Assembly (NCBI RefSeq): GCF_000599885.1
Contig: NZ_JFGT01000003.1
Span: 124,001 to 188,000 of the forward strand
DNA: 64,000 nt
From: Pantoea sp. IMH
GTDB lineage: Bacteria; Pseudomonadota; Gammaproteobacteria; Enterobacterales; Enterobacteriaceae
Direction of reading: 5' to 3'
Shown here: positions 18,299-30,298 of the stretch, one piece after another
Position numbering within the stretch: position 1 is the stretch's first letter
How the letters are laid out: each line of letters begins with the position of its first letter
Notes under the pieces: model-generated
Databases searched by the model: none
Told to the model about the DNA's origin: nothing
What the model saw: only the letters and a program-made list of their open reading frames with translations
Position numbers and translations under genes: made by a program

Positions 18299-18332
18299 GC
18301 GCATTTATCTTTGAACGCAAAGATAAATGCGC
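18299..18332. repeat. Perfect 15-bp inverted repeat, 4-base loop
   Basis: GCGCATTTATCTTTG (18299-18313), loop AACG, CAAAGATAAATGCGC (18318-18332). It is not followed by a T tract on either strand, so it is not a standard terminator. It lies about 190 bases downstream of the OrfA-like gene in non-coding DNA. Confidence 0.9.
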
Positions 18333-19493
18333 CATCCATTCCATTAGCCGTGCTACATGAAGCCTGCCAGTTACCGGTAATATCTCCGGATTTTGTGATG
18401 ACTCCCCCTGTTTATAAATGGTTTGCAGCTCTAACGCTTCTGGTAAAAATGCATATTACGTGCTACTTCACAACACACCCCTACCGCCAGTAATACGGGC
18501 ATTCCTTATTCCTCAACGCCAACACCCCTCAGATCTGAGGCCAAAAATTAAGTAGAGCCACTTAACCATTATCAATGAATTGCTCAAAAAACAGACAAAT
18601 GTAAGCGCTTAACCTTAACTTTCCTGATGCGTTAAACGCTTTACTGTTGCTATATCAACCTCAGCATCCCCAGAAAATTTGATTTAAAAGTGGTTTTATA
18701 TTTTAAAAGTCGTCTCAAAAATAGCGGGGCTGAGAATGAGCAGTACGATTTTATTGTCCGGAATTAATGATGAATGACATTAGCGATTATTCTGATAGCG
18801 GAACAATTCTTCTCTGTGCCAGGACGATCCGGATGAAAAACAGCAATGCGCTCACGCGGAACACTCCTAAAAATCAGTAGCACCTCACAAATTTGAGATA
18901 TTAAAAGCGGCCTTTGCGACCATCCCGCTAAGGGGAAATGCGCAATAAGAAAGCGAAAAGAAAGCAGGAATTACCAGGATAATGATAATACTTCTCATAA
19001 AGGGTACCAATTTATTGCGTTGCGCTAAGACCACGCCAGCCACGAGCCGGATACTGCGCCGCACTGCCACGAAGAAAGGTATAAAGTACATTTCCTCAGC
19101 ATCCCATTAGCGCCTGTCGGACCAGAGGGTCCGTTAGAGAGAGTGGCACTCTCCAGACAGGTGTGTGCATAGGTCGCCAGAGTAAACTCTCTGCATAAAA
19201 TGCCAGTAACACAGACATTGTAATTTCTGGTACCCAGCCTGACAGCACGTCCATAAAAGAGATACCACAAGCCATAACGGTATCCGGTGCCAGGCGCTGA
19301 GAGAGGAATATATATTACGGCAAATTCAGCCAGGCCGCCGACGCTGATGCTAACTGTGTAACGGCATCATGCCGTTATAAAGTTGTCAGAAACGGCACGA
19401 TGGCTGTTTCTCAACGCTACGGTATTAAGGATCTGGCCGGGTAACACAAAGCGTCACCCGGATTTTCATACCGCATCTGCCTTCAAGACCGCT

Positions 19494-19790
19494 GAAAATG
19501 ACAAAATCAGCGCAAACACGCTCAGTCAGCGCGCTGAAGGTCAGAAGCAAGGGAATCGTATAGGCCAAAGAAAGGCGAAGCTGATAACTGACTCTTAGCA
19601 AGTACGCGGAAGGCTGGAACGAGATAATCGCTATGAGGTTGAGAAAGGCGAAGCAGCTAACGGACTTTCAGCAAGACCGTGGAAACTGGAACGAAACTCC
19701 CGTAACGAGACTGAGGCTGGCGAAGCTGATGACAGCCCCTCAGCAAGACCGCGAAAGTCCCGGAGCAAGGCCACCCTGTTCTGGTGCGCC
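19494..19790 (+). repeat. Four degenerate direct repeats of 72-76 bp
   Basis: Unit starts are at about 19494, 19570, 19643 and 19715 (spacings 76, 73, 72). Shared core elements are GAAAGGCGAAGCTGAT, then a CTCAGCAAGACCGCG-like segment, GGAAGGCTGGAACGA, and AATCG-TATGAG. When frames are joined the translation shows a recurring pattern of about 24 residues (NxLSxRxEGQxxxNR / NGLSARPWKLERNSRNE), but frameshifts and a stop interrupt it. It looks like the remnant of a repetitive coding gene. Confidence 0.65.
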
Positions 19791-19840
19791 TTTACTCCCT
19801 CTTACTGCGATCTTCCTGATACCAAACTACGCCGTACAGG

Positions 19841-20581
19841 CTACTTATCGAACTCAAACCCCTGCTTAAGCAAGGCCGGGCAGACTGCCGGATAGTAGAT
19901 ATTTTTGTAATAGGCACCCATGCTTTCGCTCCAGTTAACGCCTTCTCCACGGTTAACCGTCTGCCAGTGCTGCATGAGTTGTGCGTTATACGCCTGGATG
20001 TGTGTTTCCAGACCTTCCCGCTGATAGGTCTCTTCATGCCTGAAAGTCTGCAGAGGTAGCCTTGGCTTACGCGCTGAAGGCTTATCCACATAGCCAATCA
20101 CTACGCCCGCCACGGGGAACGTATGTTCAGGCAGATCCAGCAGCTCAACGATCGCCTCAGGGTGGCGTCTGATCCCGCCAATTGGCACAATGCCAAGCCC
20201 TTCCGAACGGGCAGCGCTCATGATTGACCCCAGCGCAATACCCACATCGGTGCTGCCGGAAATCAGGCTTTCAACGCTGAGGTGGGCTTTCTGCTGTTCG
20301 TCGTTAAGCGCCATGCCTTGCTGCGTTTTATACATATCCAGCACGAGCGTAAGAAATACGGGCGCCTGGGCAATCCAGGGCTGCCCGCCCGCCAGCTCAG
20401 AAATGCGTTTGCGCGCTTGTGCATCTCTGGAAACAATAACCGAAACCTGCTGAGAGTTTACCGAGGTCGGCGCGCGGTATGCCGTCTCGATAATACGATC
20501 GAGTACGTCATCCGGGACCGGTTTGCTGAGGTAACTTCTTTCACTGTAATGATCGACCAGATTCTTAATGACGGGATTCAT
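19841..20581 (-). CDS. NfsA/FRP-type flavin nitroreductase
   Basis: NAD(P)H:FMN-dependent oxidoreductase of 246 residues, nitroreductase fold of the oxygen-insensitive NfsA/Frp subfamily. N-terminal HYSERSYLSKPVPDDVLDRI contains the FMN phosphate-binding Arg-Ser pair, RAPTSVNSQQVSV the flavin loop, SEGLGIVPIGGIR the second flavin segment, and VAGVVIGYVDK the following strand. Likely reduces nitro compounds, quinones or flavins. Monocistronic, divergent from the ybjX-like gene with a 387-base gap. It lies in the accessory block between yjcB and ssb. The exact substrate is not predictable. Confidence 0.87.
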   Translation of the reverse strand: MNPVIKNLVDHYSERSYLSKPVPDDVLDRIIETAYRAPTSVNSQQVSVIVSRDAQARKRISELAGGQPWIAQAPVFLTLVLDMYKTQQGMALNDEQQKAHLSVESLISGSTDVGIALGSIMSAARSEGLGIVPIGGIRRHPEAIVELLDLPEHTFPVAGVVIGYVDKPSARKPRLPLQTFRHEETYQREGLETHIQAYNAQLMQHWQTVNRGEGVNWSESMGAYYKNIYYPAVCPALLKQGFEFDK

Positions 20582-20968
20582 TGTGCATCTCTGTTTATCA
20601 AAAAAATGACGATAGCTGAAGCGCAGATAAACGTGTTAACCCATTGTGCCAGTCATTGTGAAAAATAGTGATTTAACCCTATAAAACAATCACCTGATAA
20701 AACATTAAACTAAATGAAGTTTAAGCGATTTTAGGTGTACTCCAGACGATCGCCGCTATTATTACCCTGGGGTTTTAAACGGGAAATTGCGGGCGCAGAG
20801 AAACAGCGGGAGATACCCGGCTATTCTTCGTTAAAATTTAGCTTAAGTCACAGCCATCTTAAACACTCCCTCAACCAGACAATAAATAACCACGCCGCGA
20901 TAGTTACGTTGAAGCAATGTTGAATTTTCAGATGTTTCAATCTTGATCTTTATCTGGGAATGCGGCAT
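20582..20968. other. Divergent promoter region, nitroreductase and ybjX-like gene
   Basis: 387 bases, AT-rich near 20660-20720. An inverted element TAAAC-N8-GTTTA lies at about 20708-20725. No gene is supported; the open frame at 20735-20923 has no family features. In Salmonella virK-type genes are PhoP-activated, but no clean PhoP box (two direct TGTTTA repeats 11 bp apart) was found. Confidence 0.4.
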
Positions 20969-21931
20969 ATGGCTGATATTACGATCGAACCTCGTCAGGC
21001 AACTGGCCTCTCTTTTTTTCTGTCACTGGTGACTGGCAGACTGCAGCCCGGAAAACTGTGGTTTGACCGCGAGTATCGGATGAAATATCTGTTCCGCTCT
21101 CTGGCCTATCCCATCACCACATGGAAGCTGGTTAACGCTATCGCTACCGAGCCGGTTCTGCGCGAGATCCTGCCTGTCCAGCATTCTCTGCCCAGCAAAA
21201 TTCACCGCCCTTATCTCTATGGTGGAATGCCGGTGTCTGCCCGCGCCCAGGCGATCCTGGATCACTACAATTTTGCTAAAAACCTTCCTTTCCCCAGATT
21301 GCGCCAGGGGATGCTGACCAGGCAGGGTGTGACGCTGGCAGCGTTCCGAGGGAAAAACGATGAGGCGTTCAGCGTGACGCTCGCCTGTAGTGGTCGTTGC
21401 GAAAGAGAAGGCGAAGTAAATCTTGCTATAACCTGTAATGGCGTCCAGCTGGCGACGCTGACCTTTGCGGTAATGCAGGTTAAGGGTGAGCACGTCGTGA
21501 CCATTGGCGGGATTCAGGGGGCGCATCGCGATACGCCGCATGAAGCGATCCGCGATGCCACCAAAGCCTGTCACGGCCTCTTCCCTAAGCGTTTGCTGAT
21601 GGAGACGCTGTCGCTGTTCTGCCAGGCGACCGGCATCAGACAGATCCGTGCAGTCAGCGATAACGGTCATATCTTTCGCAGCTTCCGCTACCGGTTCAAG
21701 AAAAAAAGTCTGTTTCACGCCAGCTATAACGAGTTCTGGGAAACGCTGAACGCCAGGCCGCTTTCACCGAAGCTGTATGCGCTGCCCGTCATCTTCCCGC
21801 GTAAACCGCTTGAAGATATCGCCAGTAAAAAACGCGCTGAAGCCCGCAGGCGCTACGAGCTACTGGATAATATGGCCACCTGTTTCGCTGAACAAACTGG
21901 TCCTGCTCCGGAGCAGACCGCGACCTCATAA
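20969..21931 (+). CDS. VirK/YbjX family protein (DUF535)
   Basis: Protein of 320 residues of the DUF535 family (VirK of Shigella/Salmonella, YbjX of E. coli). Conserved features: WFDREYRMKYLFRSL, LPSKIHRPYLYGG, the central beta-rich region with GEVNLAITCNG and TIGGIQGAHR, the LFPKRLLMETLSLFC helix, and FRYRFKKKSLFHASYNEFWETL. Members have been linked to resistance to antimicrobial peptides and to surface polysaccharide or outer membrane functions; the biochemistry is unknown. ATG 20969 is preferred to ATG 20960 because the GGGA motif at 20956-20959 would be immediately adjacent to the latter. Monocistronic. Confidence 0.88.
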   Translation: MADITIEPRQATGLSFFLSLVTGRLQPGKLWFDREYRMKYLFRSLAYPITTWKLVNAIATEPVLREILPVQHSLPSKIHRPYLYGGMPVSARAQAILDHYNFAKNLPFPRLRQGMLTRQGVTLAAFRGKNDEAFSVTLACSGRCEREGEVNLAITCNGVQLATLTFAVMQVKGEHVVTIGGIQGAHRDTPHEAIRDATKACHGLFPKRLLMETLSLFCQATGIRQIRAVSDNGHIFRSFRYRFKKKSLFHASYNEFWETLNARPLSPKLYALPVIFPRKPLEDIASKKRAEARRRYELLDNMATCFAEQTGPAPEQTATS

Positions 21932-22161
21932 CATCAGCAAATGAAGCAACGAGCTTCTGCTCTGATCGGGGCTCGTGATCGGAACGGTGTTTCCCTCCGG
22001 CGGCGCGCGCTAATGCCGGTAAACGCCGTTCCGCCACGCCTGTGATAATTTTTTTGCCGGATAACCGGGCAATAATGCCGCTTCGCATACTGGTCAGCGT
22101 CCGCTGGCTTTGTACCGACGTCTTTTCTTTAGACTAACAATAGCGTTCTGACCTGTAGAAT

Positions 22162-22185
22162 AAAAAAAGCCCCGAATAATCGGGG
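22162..22185 (-). terminator. Terminator of ssb
   Basis: Stem CCCCGA (22170-22175) / TCGGGG (22180-22185) with loop ATAA; on the minus strand it is followed by seven T after one C. It lies 35 bases beyond the ssb stop codon. Confidence 0.85.
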
Positions 22186-22220
22186 TCTTTCAGGGCGTTG
22201 CTGTGTGGGGCGCAAGGACC

Positions 22221-22760
22221 TCAGAACGGGATATCGTCGTCGAAATCCATTGGCGGTTCGTTGCTGGCCGGCGCATTGTTCTGCTGCGGCTGCTGCGGAC
22301 GTGACTGAGCCTGCTGTCCGCCGCTGAACTGGTTGCCGCCCTGCGGCTGCTGTGGCTGACCCCAGCCGTTATTATTGCTCTGGCTGCCGCCTGCCGGTGC
22401 GCCACCGCCCTGACGGCCACCCAGCATCTGCATGGTACCGCCAACGTTCACGACCACTTCGGTGGTGTATTTTTCCACGCCAGCCTGATCGGTCCATTTG
22501 CGCGTTTGCAGCGCACCTTCGATGTAAACCTGAGAGCCTTTACGCAGGTATTCACCCGCCACTTCCGCCAGCTTGCCGAACAGCACGACGCGGTGCCATT
22601 CCGTTTTCTCTTTGGTTTCGCCGGTCTGCTTGTCACGCCAGCTTTCGGACGTGGCCAGGGTAATGTTGGCAACGGCGCCGCCATTCGGCATGTAGCGGAC
22701 TTCCGGATCCTGACCCAGATTCCCTACCAGAATTACTTTATTAACGCCTCTGCTGGCCAT
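22221..22760 (-). CDS. ssb: Single-stranded DNA-binding protein
   Basis: SSB of 179 residues. N-terminal OB fold (residues 1-112; [25 protein letters not shown] start, [21 protein letters not shown] loop), then a Gly/Gln/Pro/Asn-rich linker ([20 protein letters not shown] ...), ending in the acidic tip MDFDDDIPF that docks partner proteins. It coats ssDNA as a tetramer in replication, repair and recombination. Divergent from uvrA as in E. coli; the intergenic region has a LexA box nearer to uvrA which may act on both. Confidence 0.98.
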   Translation of the reverse strand: MASRGVNKVILVGNLGQDPEVRYMPNGGAVANITLATSESWRDKQTGETKEKTEWHRVVLFGKLAEVAGEYLRKGSQVYIEGALQTRKWTDQAGVEKYTTEVVVNVGGTMQMLGGRQGGGAPAGGSQSNNNGWGQPQQPQGGNQFSGGQQAQSRPQQPQQNNAPASNEPPMDFDDDIPF

Positions 22761-23064
22761 GTACGTCTCTCCGATAAATGTTCTGCTTTAAGTCTAAGCC
22801 GAACATTCTAACATTGCATAACGCGAGATCCTACTTTCCGATACGGATCCAAAAGGGTTTCTCCGGCTTACATCGTTACAGTGCGCTGCCCATGCTGGAT
22901 CGGAGATTTTAATTATTTTCACGAGAGCTGTATCAGGATCCCGCCACGCCATTCCCGACCGAACACTGTATATCCAATCAGGTTATTTTGTGCCATACTA
23001 ACAGGCTTATTTCTGGCCATGCCGGACCGGCATGGTGAGGTCTGTGTTAATCCGGGAAGTGTGA
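22761..23064. other. ssb-uvrA divergent regulatory region
   Basis: 304 bases holding promoters of ssb (minus) and uvrA (plus). The SOS box at 22966-22981 is the only clear operator seen. No small gene is supported. Confidence 0.6.
22966..22981. promoter_or_regulatory. LexA (SOS) box of uvrA
   Basis: CTGTATATCCAATCAG: the CTG...CAG ends and TATAT centre fit the SOS box (CTG-N10-CAG), and closely resemble the remembered E. coli uvrA operator. It lies 84 bases upstream of the uvrA start. Confidence 0.88.
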
Positions 23065-25896
<2,832 letters not shown>

Positions 25897-25902
25897 ACCT
25901 GC

Positions 25903-25928
25903 ACCGGGGCGACGCCCTTCGCCCCGGT
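25903..25928 (+). terminator. Probable terminator hairpin after uvrA
   Basis: Ten-bp stem ACCGGGGCGA / TCGCCCCGGT with loop CGCCCT just after the uvrA stop. The T tract is poor (CATTATCC), so termination strength is uncertain. Confidence 0.55.
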
Positions 25929-26069
25929 CATTATCCACTTACCGCCCTTCTTGCAGGATCAGGCAAGATTTAAACAGCTTCCGCTATACAGACTTCCCTC
26001 CGCCCGCCTTATCCTTAATGCTCCGTTTTTTCCATGAGTTTCACTCACTTTTCACTAGCTGGAGCTACC

Positions 26070-27122
26070 ATGACTATTACCCATGCCTATGCCGCTCAGG
26101 ACGCCAATGCAAAGCTGGCACCTTTTGAGTACCAGCCGCGCGAACTGCGTGATCACGATGTTCAGATTGAAGTGATGTACTGCGGCGTGTGCCACTCCGA
26201 CCTTCACCAGGCCCGTAATGAATGGAAAAACACGATTTTCCCGGTTGTGCCAGGCCATGAGATTGTCGGGCGCGTCACTGCGGTCGGCGGACATACGCAG
26301 AAATACAAAGTTGGTGATTTAGTCGGCGTGGGCTGTATGGTCGACTCCTGTCGTACCTGCGACAGCTGCAAAGAAGACCTGGAACAGTATTGTGAAGAGG
26401 GCTTCACCGGCACCTATAACGGCCAGGATCGCGTGACGGGTGACATCACCTACGGCGGCTATGCCACGCAGGTTGTGGTGAACGAAGATTTTGTGCTGCG
26501 CATACCGGAAAATCTCGATCCCGCTGGTGCCGCACCGCTGCTTTGTGCAGGGATTACCACCTATTCCCCACTGCATCACTGGAACGTCGGTCCCGGCAAG
26601 AAAGTAGGCATCGTCGGGCTGGGCGGCCTTGGGCATATGGGCGTGAAAATTGCGCATGCCATGGGCGCGCATGTCGTGCTGTTCACCACCACGCCCTCCA
26701 AAGTCGAAGACGGCAAGCGTCTCGGCGCCGACGAGGTAGTGATCTCGAAGGATCCGGAGCAGATGGCCGCTCACGCGAACAGCTTCGACTTTATCCTCAA
26801 CACCGTGGCAGCCCAGCACGATCTCAACCCTTTTATCACCCTGCTGCGCCGCGACGGTGCCATGACGCTGGTTGGCGTACCTGAACATGACCATCCGTCA
26901 CCGCAAGTGCTCAACCTGATCTTTAAACGCCGTACTCTGGCCGGTTCGCTGATCGGCGGCATTAAAGAAACGCAGGAGATGCTCGATTTCTGCGGCAAGC
27001 ACAACATCACTTCCGATATCGAAATGATCAAAATGGATGAGATCAATGAAGCCTATGAGCGCATGCTGAAAAGCGACGTGAAATACCGCTTTGTGGTTGA
27101 TATTGATACGCTGCGCGGCTAA
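26070..27122 (+). CDS. YahK-like zinc NADP(H) alcohol dehydrogenase
   Basis: Zinc-dependent medium-chain dehydrogenase/reductase of 350 residues, cinnamyl-alcohol dehydrogenase/YahK group; probably reduces aldehydes with NADPH. Catalytic zinc ligands: Cys41 (YCGVCHSDLH), His63-Glu64 (GHE); structural zinc: Cys94, Cys97, Cys100 and Cys108 (CRTCDSC...C). Nucleotide motif GLGGLGHMG follows at about 183-191. ATG 26070 (MTITHAYAA) has GGAG five bases upstream and is preferred to ATG 26034. Monocistronic; a strong hairpin follows the stop. E. coli does not have this gene between uvrA and yjbR. Confidence 0.92.
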   Translation: MTITHAYAAQDANAKLAPFEYQPRELRDHDVQIEVMYCGVCHSDLHQARNEWKNTIFPVVPGHEIVGRVTAVGGHTQKYKVGDLVGVGCMVDSCRTCDSCKEDLEQYCEEGFTGTYNGQDRVTGDITYGGYATQVVVNEDFVLRIPENLDPAGAAPLLCAGITTYSPLHHWNVGPGKKVGIVGLGGLGHMGVKIAHAMGAHVVLFTTTPSKVEDGKRLGADEVVISKDPEQMAAHANSFDFILNTVAAQHDLNPFITLLRRDGAMTLVGVPEHDHPSPQVLNLIFKRRTLAGSLIGGIKETQEMLDFCGKHNITSDIEMIKMDEINEAYERMLKSDVKYRFVVDIDTLRG

Positions 27123-27142
27123 TCCTTACTGAGGTTCAGCAC

Positions 27143-27172
27143 AGCAAAGGCAGATGCGTTTCTGCCTTTGCT
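27143..27172 (+). terminator. Terminator hairpin after alcohol dehydrogenase
   Basis: Eleven-bp perfect stem AGCAAAGGCAG / CTGCCTTTGCT with an 8-base loop, between convergent adh and yjbR. T tract weak on both strands; may serve both genes. Confidence 0.6.
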
Positions 27173-27202
27173 GCTTCCGTTCCATCATTTTCTGCCTGAC
27201 TA

Positions 27203-27535
27203 TCAGCGTGCCGTTTTGGTATTCAGCGCCTGCTGCCAGGAAGCATCCACCAGATAGTAAATCTGGGAGTCTTTCAGCGAGCCATCCAGCATCAGCGTAC
27301 TCCAGTGTGATTTATTGAGGTGTTCACTGGGCACCACATCTTTATGCTCTTCGCGCAGGAGATCGGCCAGCGCTGGCGTGGTTTTTAACGCGACGGCGGG
27401 TCGCCCGTTCACGTAATGCAGCATTGCAAACAGCACATCATCAATTTTGACCTGGGTGCCTTTCCAGTCGCTGTGCACGCTCTGTTCAGCGCCCGGTTTG
27501 TTCATACAGTAAGAAAGCAAATCCGATACGTTCAT
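27203..27535 (-). CDS. yjbR: MmcQ/YjbR family DNA-binding-like protein
   Basis: Small cytosolic protein of 110 residues of the MmcQ/YjbR (CyaY-like fold) family. Conserved LLSYCMNKPGAEQSVHSDW at the N-terminus, DDVLFAML, the HLNKSHWSTLMLDGSL segment and the SQIYYLVDASWQQAL end. The C-terminus is slightly shorter than in E. coli YjbR (118 residues). Structures suggest a DNA- or ligand-binding fold but no function is proven. Same strand as yjbQ and tyrB upstream, with a 96-base gap to yjbQ. Confidence 0.93.
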   Translation of the reverse strand: MNVSDLLSYCMNKPGAEQSVHSDWKGTQVKIDDVLFAMLHYVNGRPAVALKTTPALADLLREEHKDVVPSEHLNKSHWSTLMLDGSLKDSQIYYLVDASWQQALNTKTAR

Positions 27536-27631
27536 TATTTATTCCTTGTAGCCTGGCAACAAGGAGTGAGTATAGGCGATATTCACCGGCCTCTGCCTTC
27601 ACCAGCCTGCGCGCTGGAAAAGCCAGCGGGG

Positions 27632-28048
27632 TTACTCTCCCTGGAGTGTGGCGACAATCCGTCTGGCACCGCCATGAATGCGGTGCTCTCCCAGCCAGAT
27701 CCCCTGCCAGGTGCCGAGCATCAGCTGACCACGACTAACCGGCAGCAGCAAGGAGACACCCAGCAGTGACGCTTTAACATGCGCCGGCATATCGTCCGCA
27801 CCTTCATAATCATGTTGCCATGCGGCGCTCTCCGGTACCGTGCGCAGAAAATGCTGCTCCATATCGCTGCGCACCGTCGGATCGCAATTCTCATTCAGGG
27901 TCAGGGAAGCGGAGGTATGCTGTAAGAGAAGATGAAGCTGGCCCATCTGCACATCGTTTAAGCGCCTCAGTTCGTCCAGGATCTCATCGGTGACCAGATG
28001 AAACCCGCGCGGTTTCGGGCTCAGGGTAATTGTCTGCTGATACCACAT
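27632..28048 (-). CDS. yjbQ: YjbQ (UPF0047) protein
   Basis: Protein of 138 residues, equal in length to E. coli YjbQ, for which weak thiamin phosphate synthase activity has been reported. The conserved [20 protein letters not shown] segment and the C-terminal [15 protein letters not shown] carry the histidines thought to bind metal/ligand. Same strand as tyrB but separated from it by about 130 bases and the tyrB terminator, so probably a separate transcript. Confidence 0.95.
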   Translation of the reverse strand: MWYQQTITLSPKPRGFHLVTDEILDELRRLNDVQMGQLHLLLQHTSASLTLNENCDPTVRSDMEQHFLRTVPESAAWQHDYEGADDMPAHVKASLLGVSLLLPVSRGQLMLGTWQGIWLGEHRIHGGARRIVATLQGE

Positions 28049-28132
28049 TGAATGCTCCTTCAGGATAGCGGTCGCTGGCTGCGTTTAGTTGAGCCTTTAA
28101 GTGTGCAGCATGACGGGAAAAGGTAAAGCCGG

Positions 28133-28171
28133 AAGAAAAAAGAAGATCTGGCCGGAGCGTTATCCGGCCAG
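28133..28171 (-). terminator. Terminator of tyrB
   Basis: Nine-bp stem CTGGCCGGA (28148-28156) / TCCGGCCAG (28163-28171), loop six bases; on the minus strand followed by a T-rich run (TCTTCTTTTTTC). It is just beyond the tyrB stop. Confidence 0.85.
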
Positions 28172-28177
28172 TGAGGC

Positions 28178-29371
28178 TTACATCACCGCCGCGAAGGCTG
28201 TTGCCACCTGTTGAACATTGTTGCTGTTCAGCCCGGCAACGCACATGCGCCCGCTGGCGATCAGGTAGATGCCAAACTCATTACGCAGACGATCCACCTG
28301 CGCTTCACTCAGTCCGGTATAGCTGAACATGCCGCGCTGCTTAAGCAGATAGTCGAAATTCTTACCAGGTACGGCCTGCTTCAGCACCTCAACCAGCGTC
28401 TGACGCATTGTCAGGATACGCAGGCGCATCGCTTCCACTTCCGCCAGCCAGCTTGTCTTCAGTTCGGCATCGTTCAGCACGCAGGAAACCAGCTGCGCAC
28501 CGAAATTAGGCGGGCTGGAATAGTTGCGGCGTACGGTCGCCTTCAACTGCCCCAGCACGCGGGCAGCTTGGTCTGCATCATCGCATACCACGGAAAGGCC
28601 GCCGATACGTTCGCCGTAAAGGGAGAAGATCTTCGAAAAGGAGTTGCTTACCAGCGCCGGTAAGCCCGCAGCCGCAATAGCGCGAATAGCATAGGCATCC
28701 TCTTCCATCCCGCTGCCGAAGCCCTGGTAGGCGATGTCGAGAAACGGGATCAGGCTACGCGATTTCAGCACTTCGGTGACGCTGTCCCACTGGGTATTGG
28801 TCAGATCGGCACCGGTAGGGTTATGGCAGCAGGGATGCAGCAGAACGATGCTCTGCGCTGGAAGGCTACTCAGGCTGGTCATCAGCTCGTCAAACTTCAC
28901 GCCGTTGGTTTTATCGTCATACCAGGGATAAGTATGCACGTTAAAACCCGCGCCCGAGAAGATAGCAACATGATTGTCCCAGGTCGGATCGCTGACCCAG
29001 ACCTCAGAATGAGGAAAATAAGTTTTTAAGAAGTCGGCGCCCACTTTCAGCGCGCCTGAACCGCCCAGCGTCTGAATAGTGGCGATGCGTCCGGCTTTCA
29101 GCGCAGGGTGATCCTGGCCGAACAGCAGCGGCGTAATCGCATTGCGGTAAGGCGGTAAGCCTTCCATCGGCAGATAAAGCGAAGCGCCGTGCGGCTGCTC
29201 GTTCAGATGCGCTTCCGCTTCCGCCACCGCCTTCATCTGCGGGATCGTGCCCTGCTCGTCGTAATATAACCCGATGCTCAGATTCACCTTATGCGGTCGC
29301 GTGTCCTGTTTGAAGGTCTCCATCAGGGAGAGAATTGGATCGCCGGCGTAGGCATCAACGTTTTGAAACAC
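28178..29371 (-). CDS. tyrB: Aromatic amino acid aminotransferase
   Basis: PLP-dependent class I aminotransferase making tyrosine, phenylalanine and (in part) leucine/aspartate from their oxo acids. The start GTG 29371 gives 397 residues, equal to E. coli TyrB, which also uses GTG; two upstream ATGs (29389, 29386) would add six residues and sit within the ribosome binding site region (GGAG). Active site [17 protein letters not shown] contains the PLP-binding lysine; HNPTGADLT, and the C-terminal substrate arginine in [10 protein letters not shown] are visible. Usually TyrR-regulated; only a poor half-match to a TyrR box lies upstream. Terminator follows. Confidence 0.96.
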   Translation of the reverse strand: MFQNVDAYAGDPILSLMETFKQDTRPHKVNLSIGLYYDEQGTIPQMKAVAEAEAHLNEQPHGASLYLPMEGLPPYRNAITPLLFGQDHPALKAGRIATIQTLGGSGALKVGADFLKTYFPHSEVWVSDPTWDNHVAIFSGAGFNVHTYPWYDDKTNGVKFDELMTSLSSLPAQSIVLLHPCCHNPTGADLTNTQWDSVTEVLKSRSLIPFLDIAYQGFGSGMEEDAYAIRAIAAAGLPALVSNSFSKIFSLYGERIGGLSVVCDDADQAARVLGQLKATVRRNYSSPPNFGAQLVSCVLNDAELKTSWLAEVEAMRLRILTMRQTLVEVLKQAVPGKNFDYLLKQRGMFSYTGLSEAQVDRLRNEFGIYLIASGRMCVAGLNSNNVQQVATAFAAVM

Positions 29372-29442
29372 GGTGCAGATCTCCATCATTGAGTTAAGGC
29401 AGGTGGCCGTAAAGGCACTTTCCGTTACGGCAGGCCAGCAGT

Positions 29443-30057
29443 TCAGACTTCATACCGGCCAGGCCGGTGATTCATGGCGATGATCAGATTCAGGATCAGC
29501 GCGCCGGCAATGGATGCCGCCAGCATGGGCAACGGCACCACGAACAGCGAGGCGAGCACCACGCAGGTATCCACGCCCATTTGCAGCTTCCCGGCCCGGA
29601 TACCGTACCGATCCTGCAGCCATAACGCCAGAATATTCACGCCACCGAGGCTCGCCTTATGACGAAACAGAACAATAAACCCGATACCCATAATGACGTT
29701 ACCAAACAACGTGGCGTAAAAAGGATTAATGGCGGAGAAATGGATAAAAAGCGGATGCAGCTGGGAAAAGAGCGATACCAGGCCAACGGCAGCAAAGGTT
29801 TTCAGGGTAAAGGGCCAGCCCATACGCTTTACGGCCAGCCAGTAGAAAGGAATATTGATGATAAAAAAAGCGATGCCGAATGAGGTTTGCGTCAGATAGC
29901 TCATCAGAAAAGCGATCCCGGCGGTGCTGCCGGTTAAAGCCCCGGCGGTTTTTAACAGGGTGACGCCGAAGGAGACCATCAGCGTTCCGAAAAGAATCGC
30001 CAGCGTATCTTCCAGCAGCGTGTGGGGGATTCTAACGGGTTGAACGACATTATCCAT
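29443..30057 (-). CDS. YitT family membrane protein
   Basis: Inner membrane protein of 204 residues with five to six hydrophobic segments, YitT/YczE (DUF161-like) family, function unknown. Recognisable are the first-helix motif [29 protein letters not shown] and the [12 protein letters not shown] loop. It lies between tyrB and an Lrp/AsnC gene on the same strand, 71 bases from tyrB. The adjacent Lrp-type regulator suggests an amino acid-related role, but this is only inference from position. Confidence 0.83.
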   Translation of the reverse strand: MDNVVQPVRIPHTLLEDTLAILFGTLMVSFGVTLLKTAGALTGSTAGIAFLMSYLTQTSFGIAFFIINIPFYWLAVKRMGWPFTLKTFAAVGLVSLFSQLHPLFIHFSAINPFYATLFGNVIMGIGFIVLFRHKASLGGVNILALWLQDRYGIRAGKLQMGVDTCVVLASLFVVPLPMLAASIAGALILNLIIAMNHRPGRYEV

Positions 30058-30298
30058 GTTGCTGAGATTCCAGAAAAAATAATTCTCTACTCAGCAAAAA
30101 ACGCACCAGTCTGGCTGTTTCCTACGCCAGGAGAAAGCGGAAACAGCTTAACCTTTTGAATAACTTACGCTTTTATTATCAATTTCCTGCGTACTTTGCG
30201 CGAATTTTCTTTTATACATGCACAAAAATCGCGTTACTAGCGCTTTTACTGCATAAATTCAGGCGCAATGCACCGTTTTAAGGCAGGGACGCCTCTTT

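Larger units (their letters stand above)
18108..19840. other. Large region without intact genes
   Basis: About 1.7 kb between the OrfA-like gene and the nitroreductase gene. Short open frames (18230-18493 plus, 18885-19091 and 19025-19270 minus, 19383-19598 and 19633-19869 plus) have no recognisable family, and none has a convincing start context. The left part is AT-rich with a perfect 15-bp hairpin (18299-18332). The right part carries four degenerate repeats (19494-19790) whose translation keeps a recurring pattern across frames, and just before them a stretch (about 19314-19440) reads like coding sequence ending in a stop. The most economical reading is a decayed accessory gene or genes. 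Confidence 0.5.

Noticed and set aside
18230-18493. 87-codon open frame in the decayed region
   Set aside because: It runs through the perfect hairpin, has no family resemblance and no ribosome binding site.
20582-20968. PhoP box for the VirK/YbjX gene
   Set aside because: GTTTA-like hexamers exist but not as two direct repeats with the required 11-bp periodicity.
29401-29442. TyrR box upstream of tyrB
   Set aside because: CGTAAA-N6-TTCCGT matches only one half of the TGTAAA-N6-TTTACA consensus; not enough to call.
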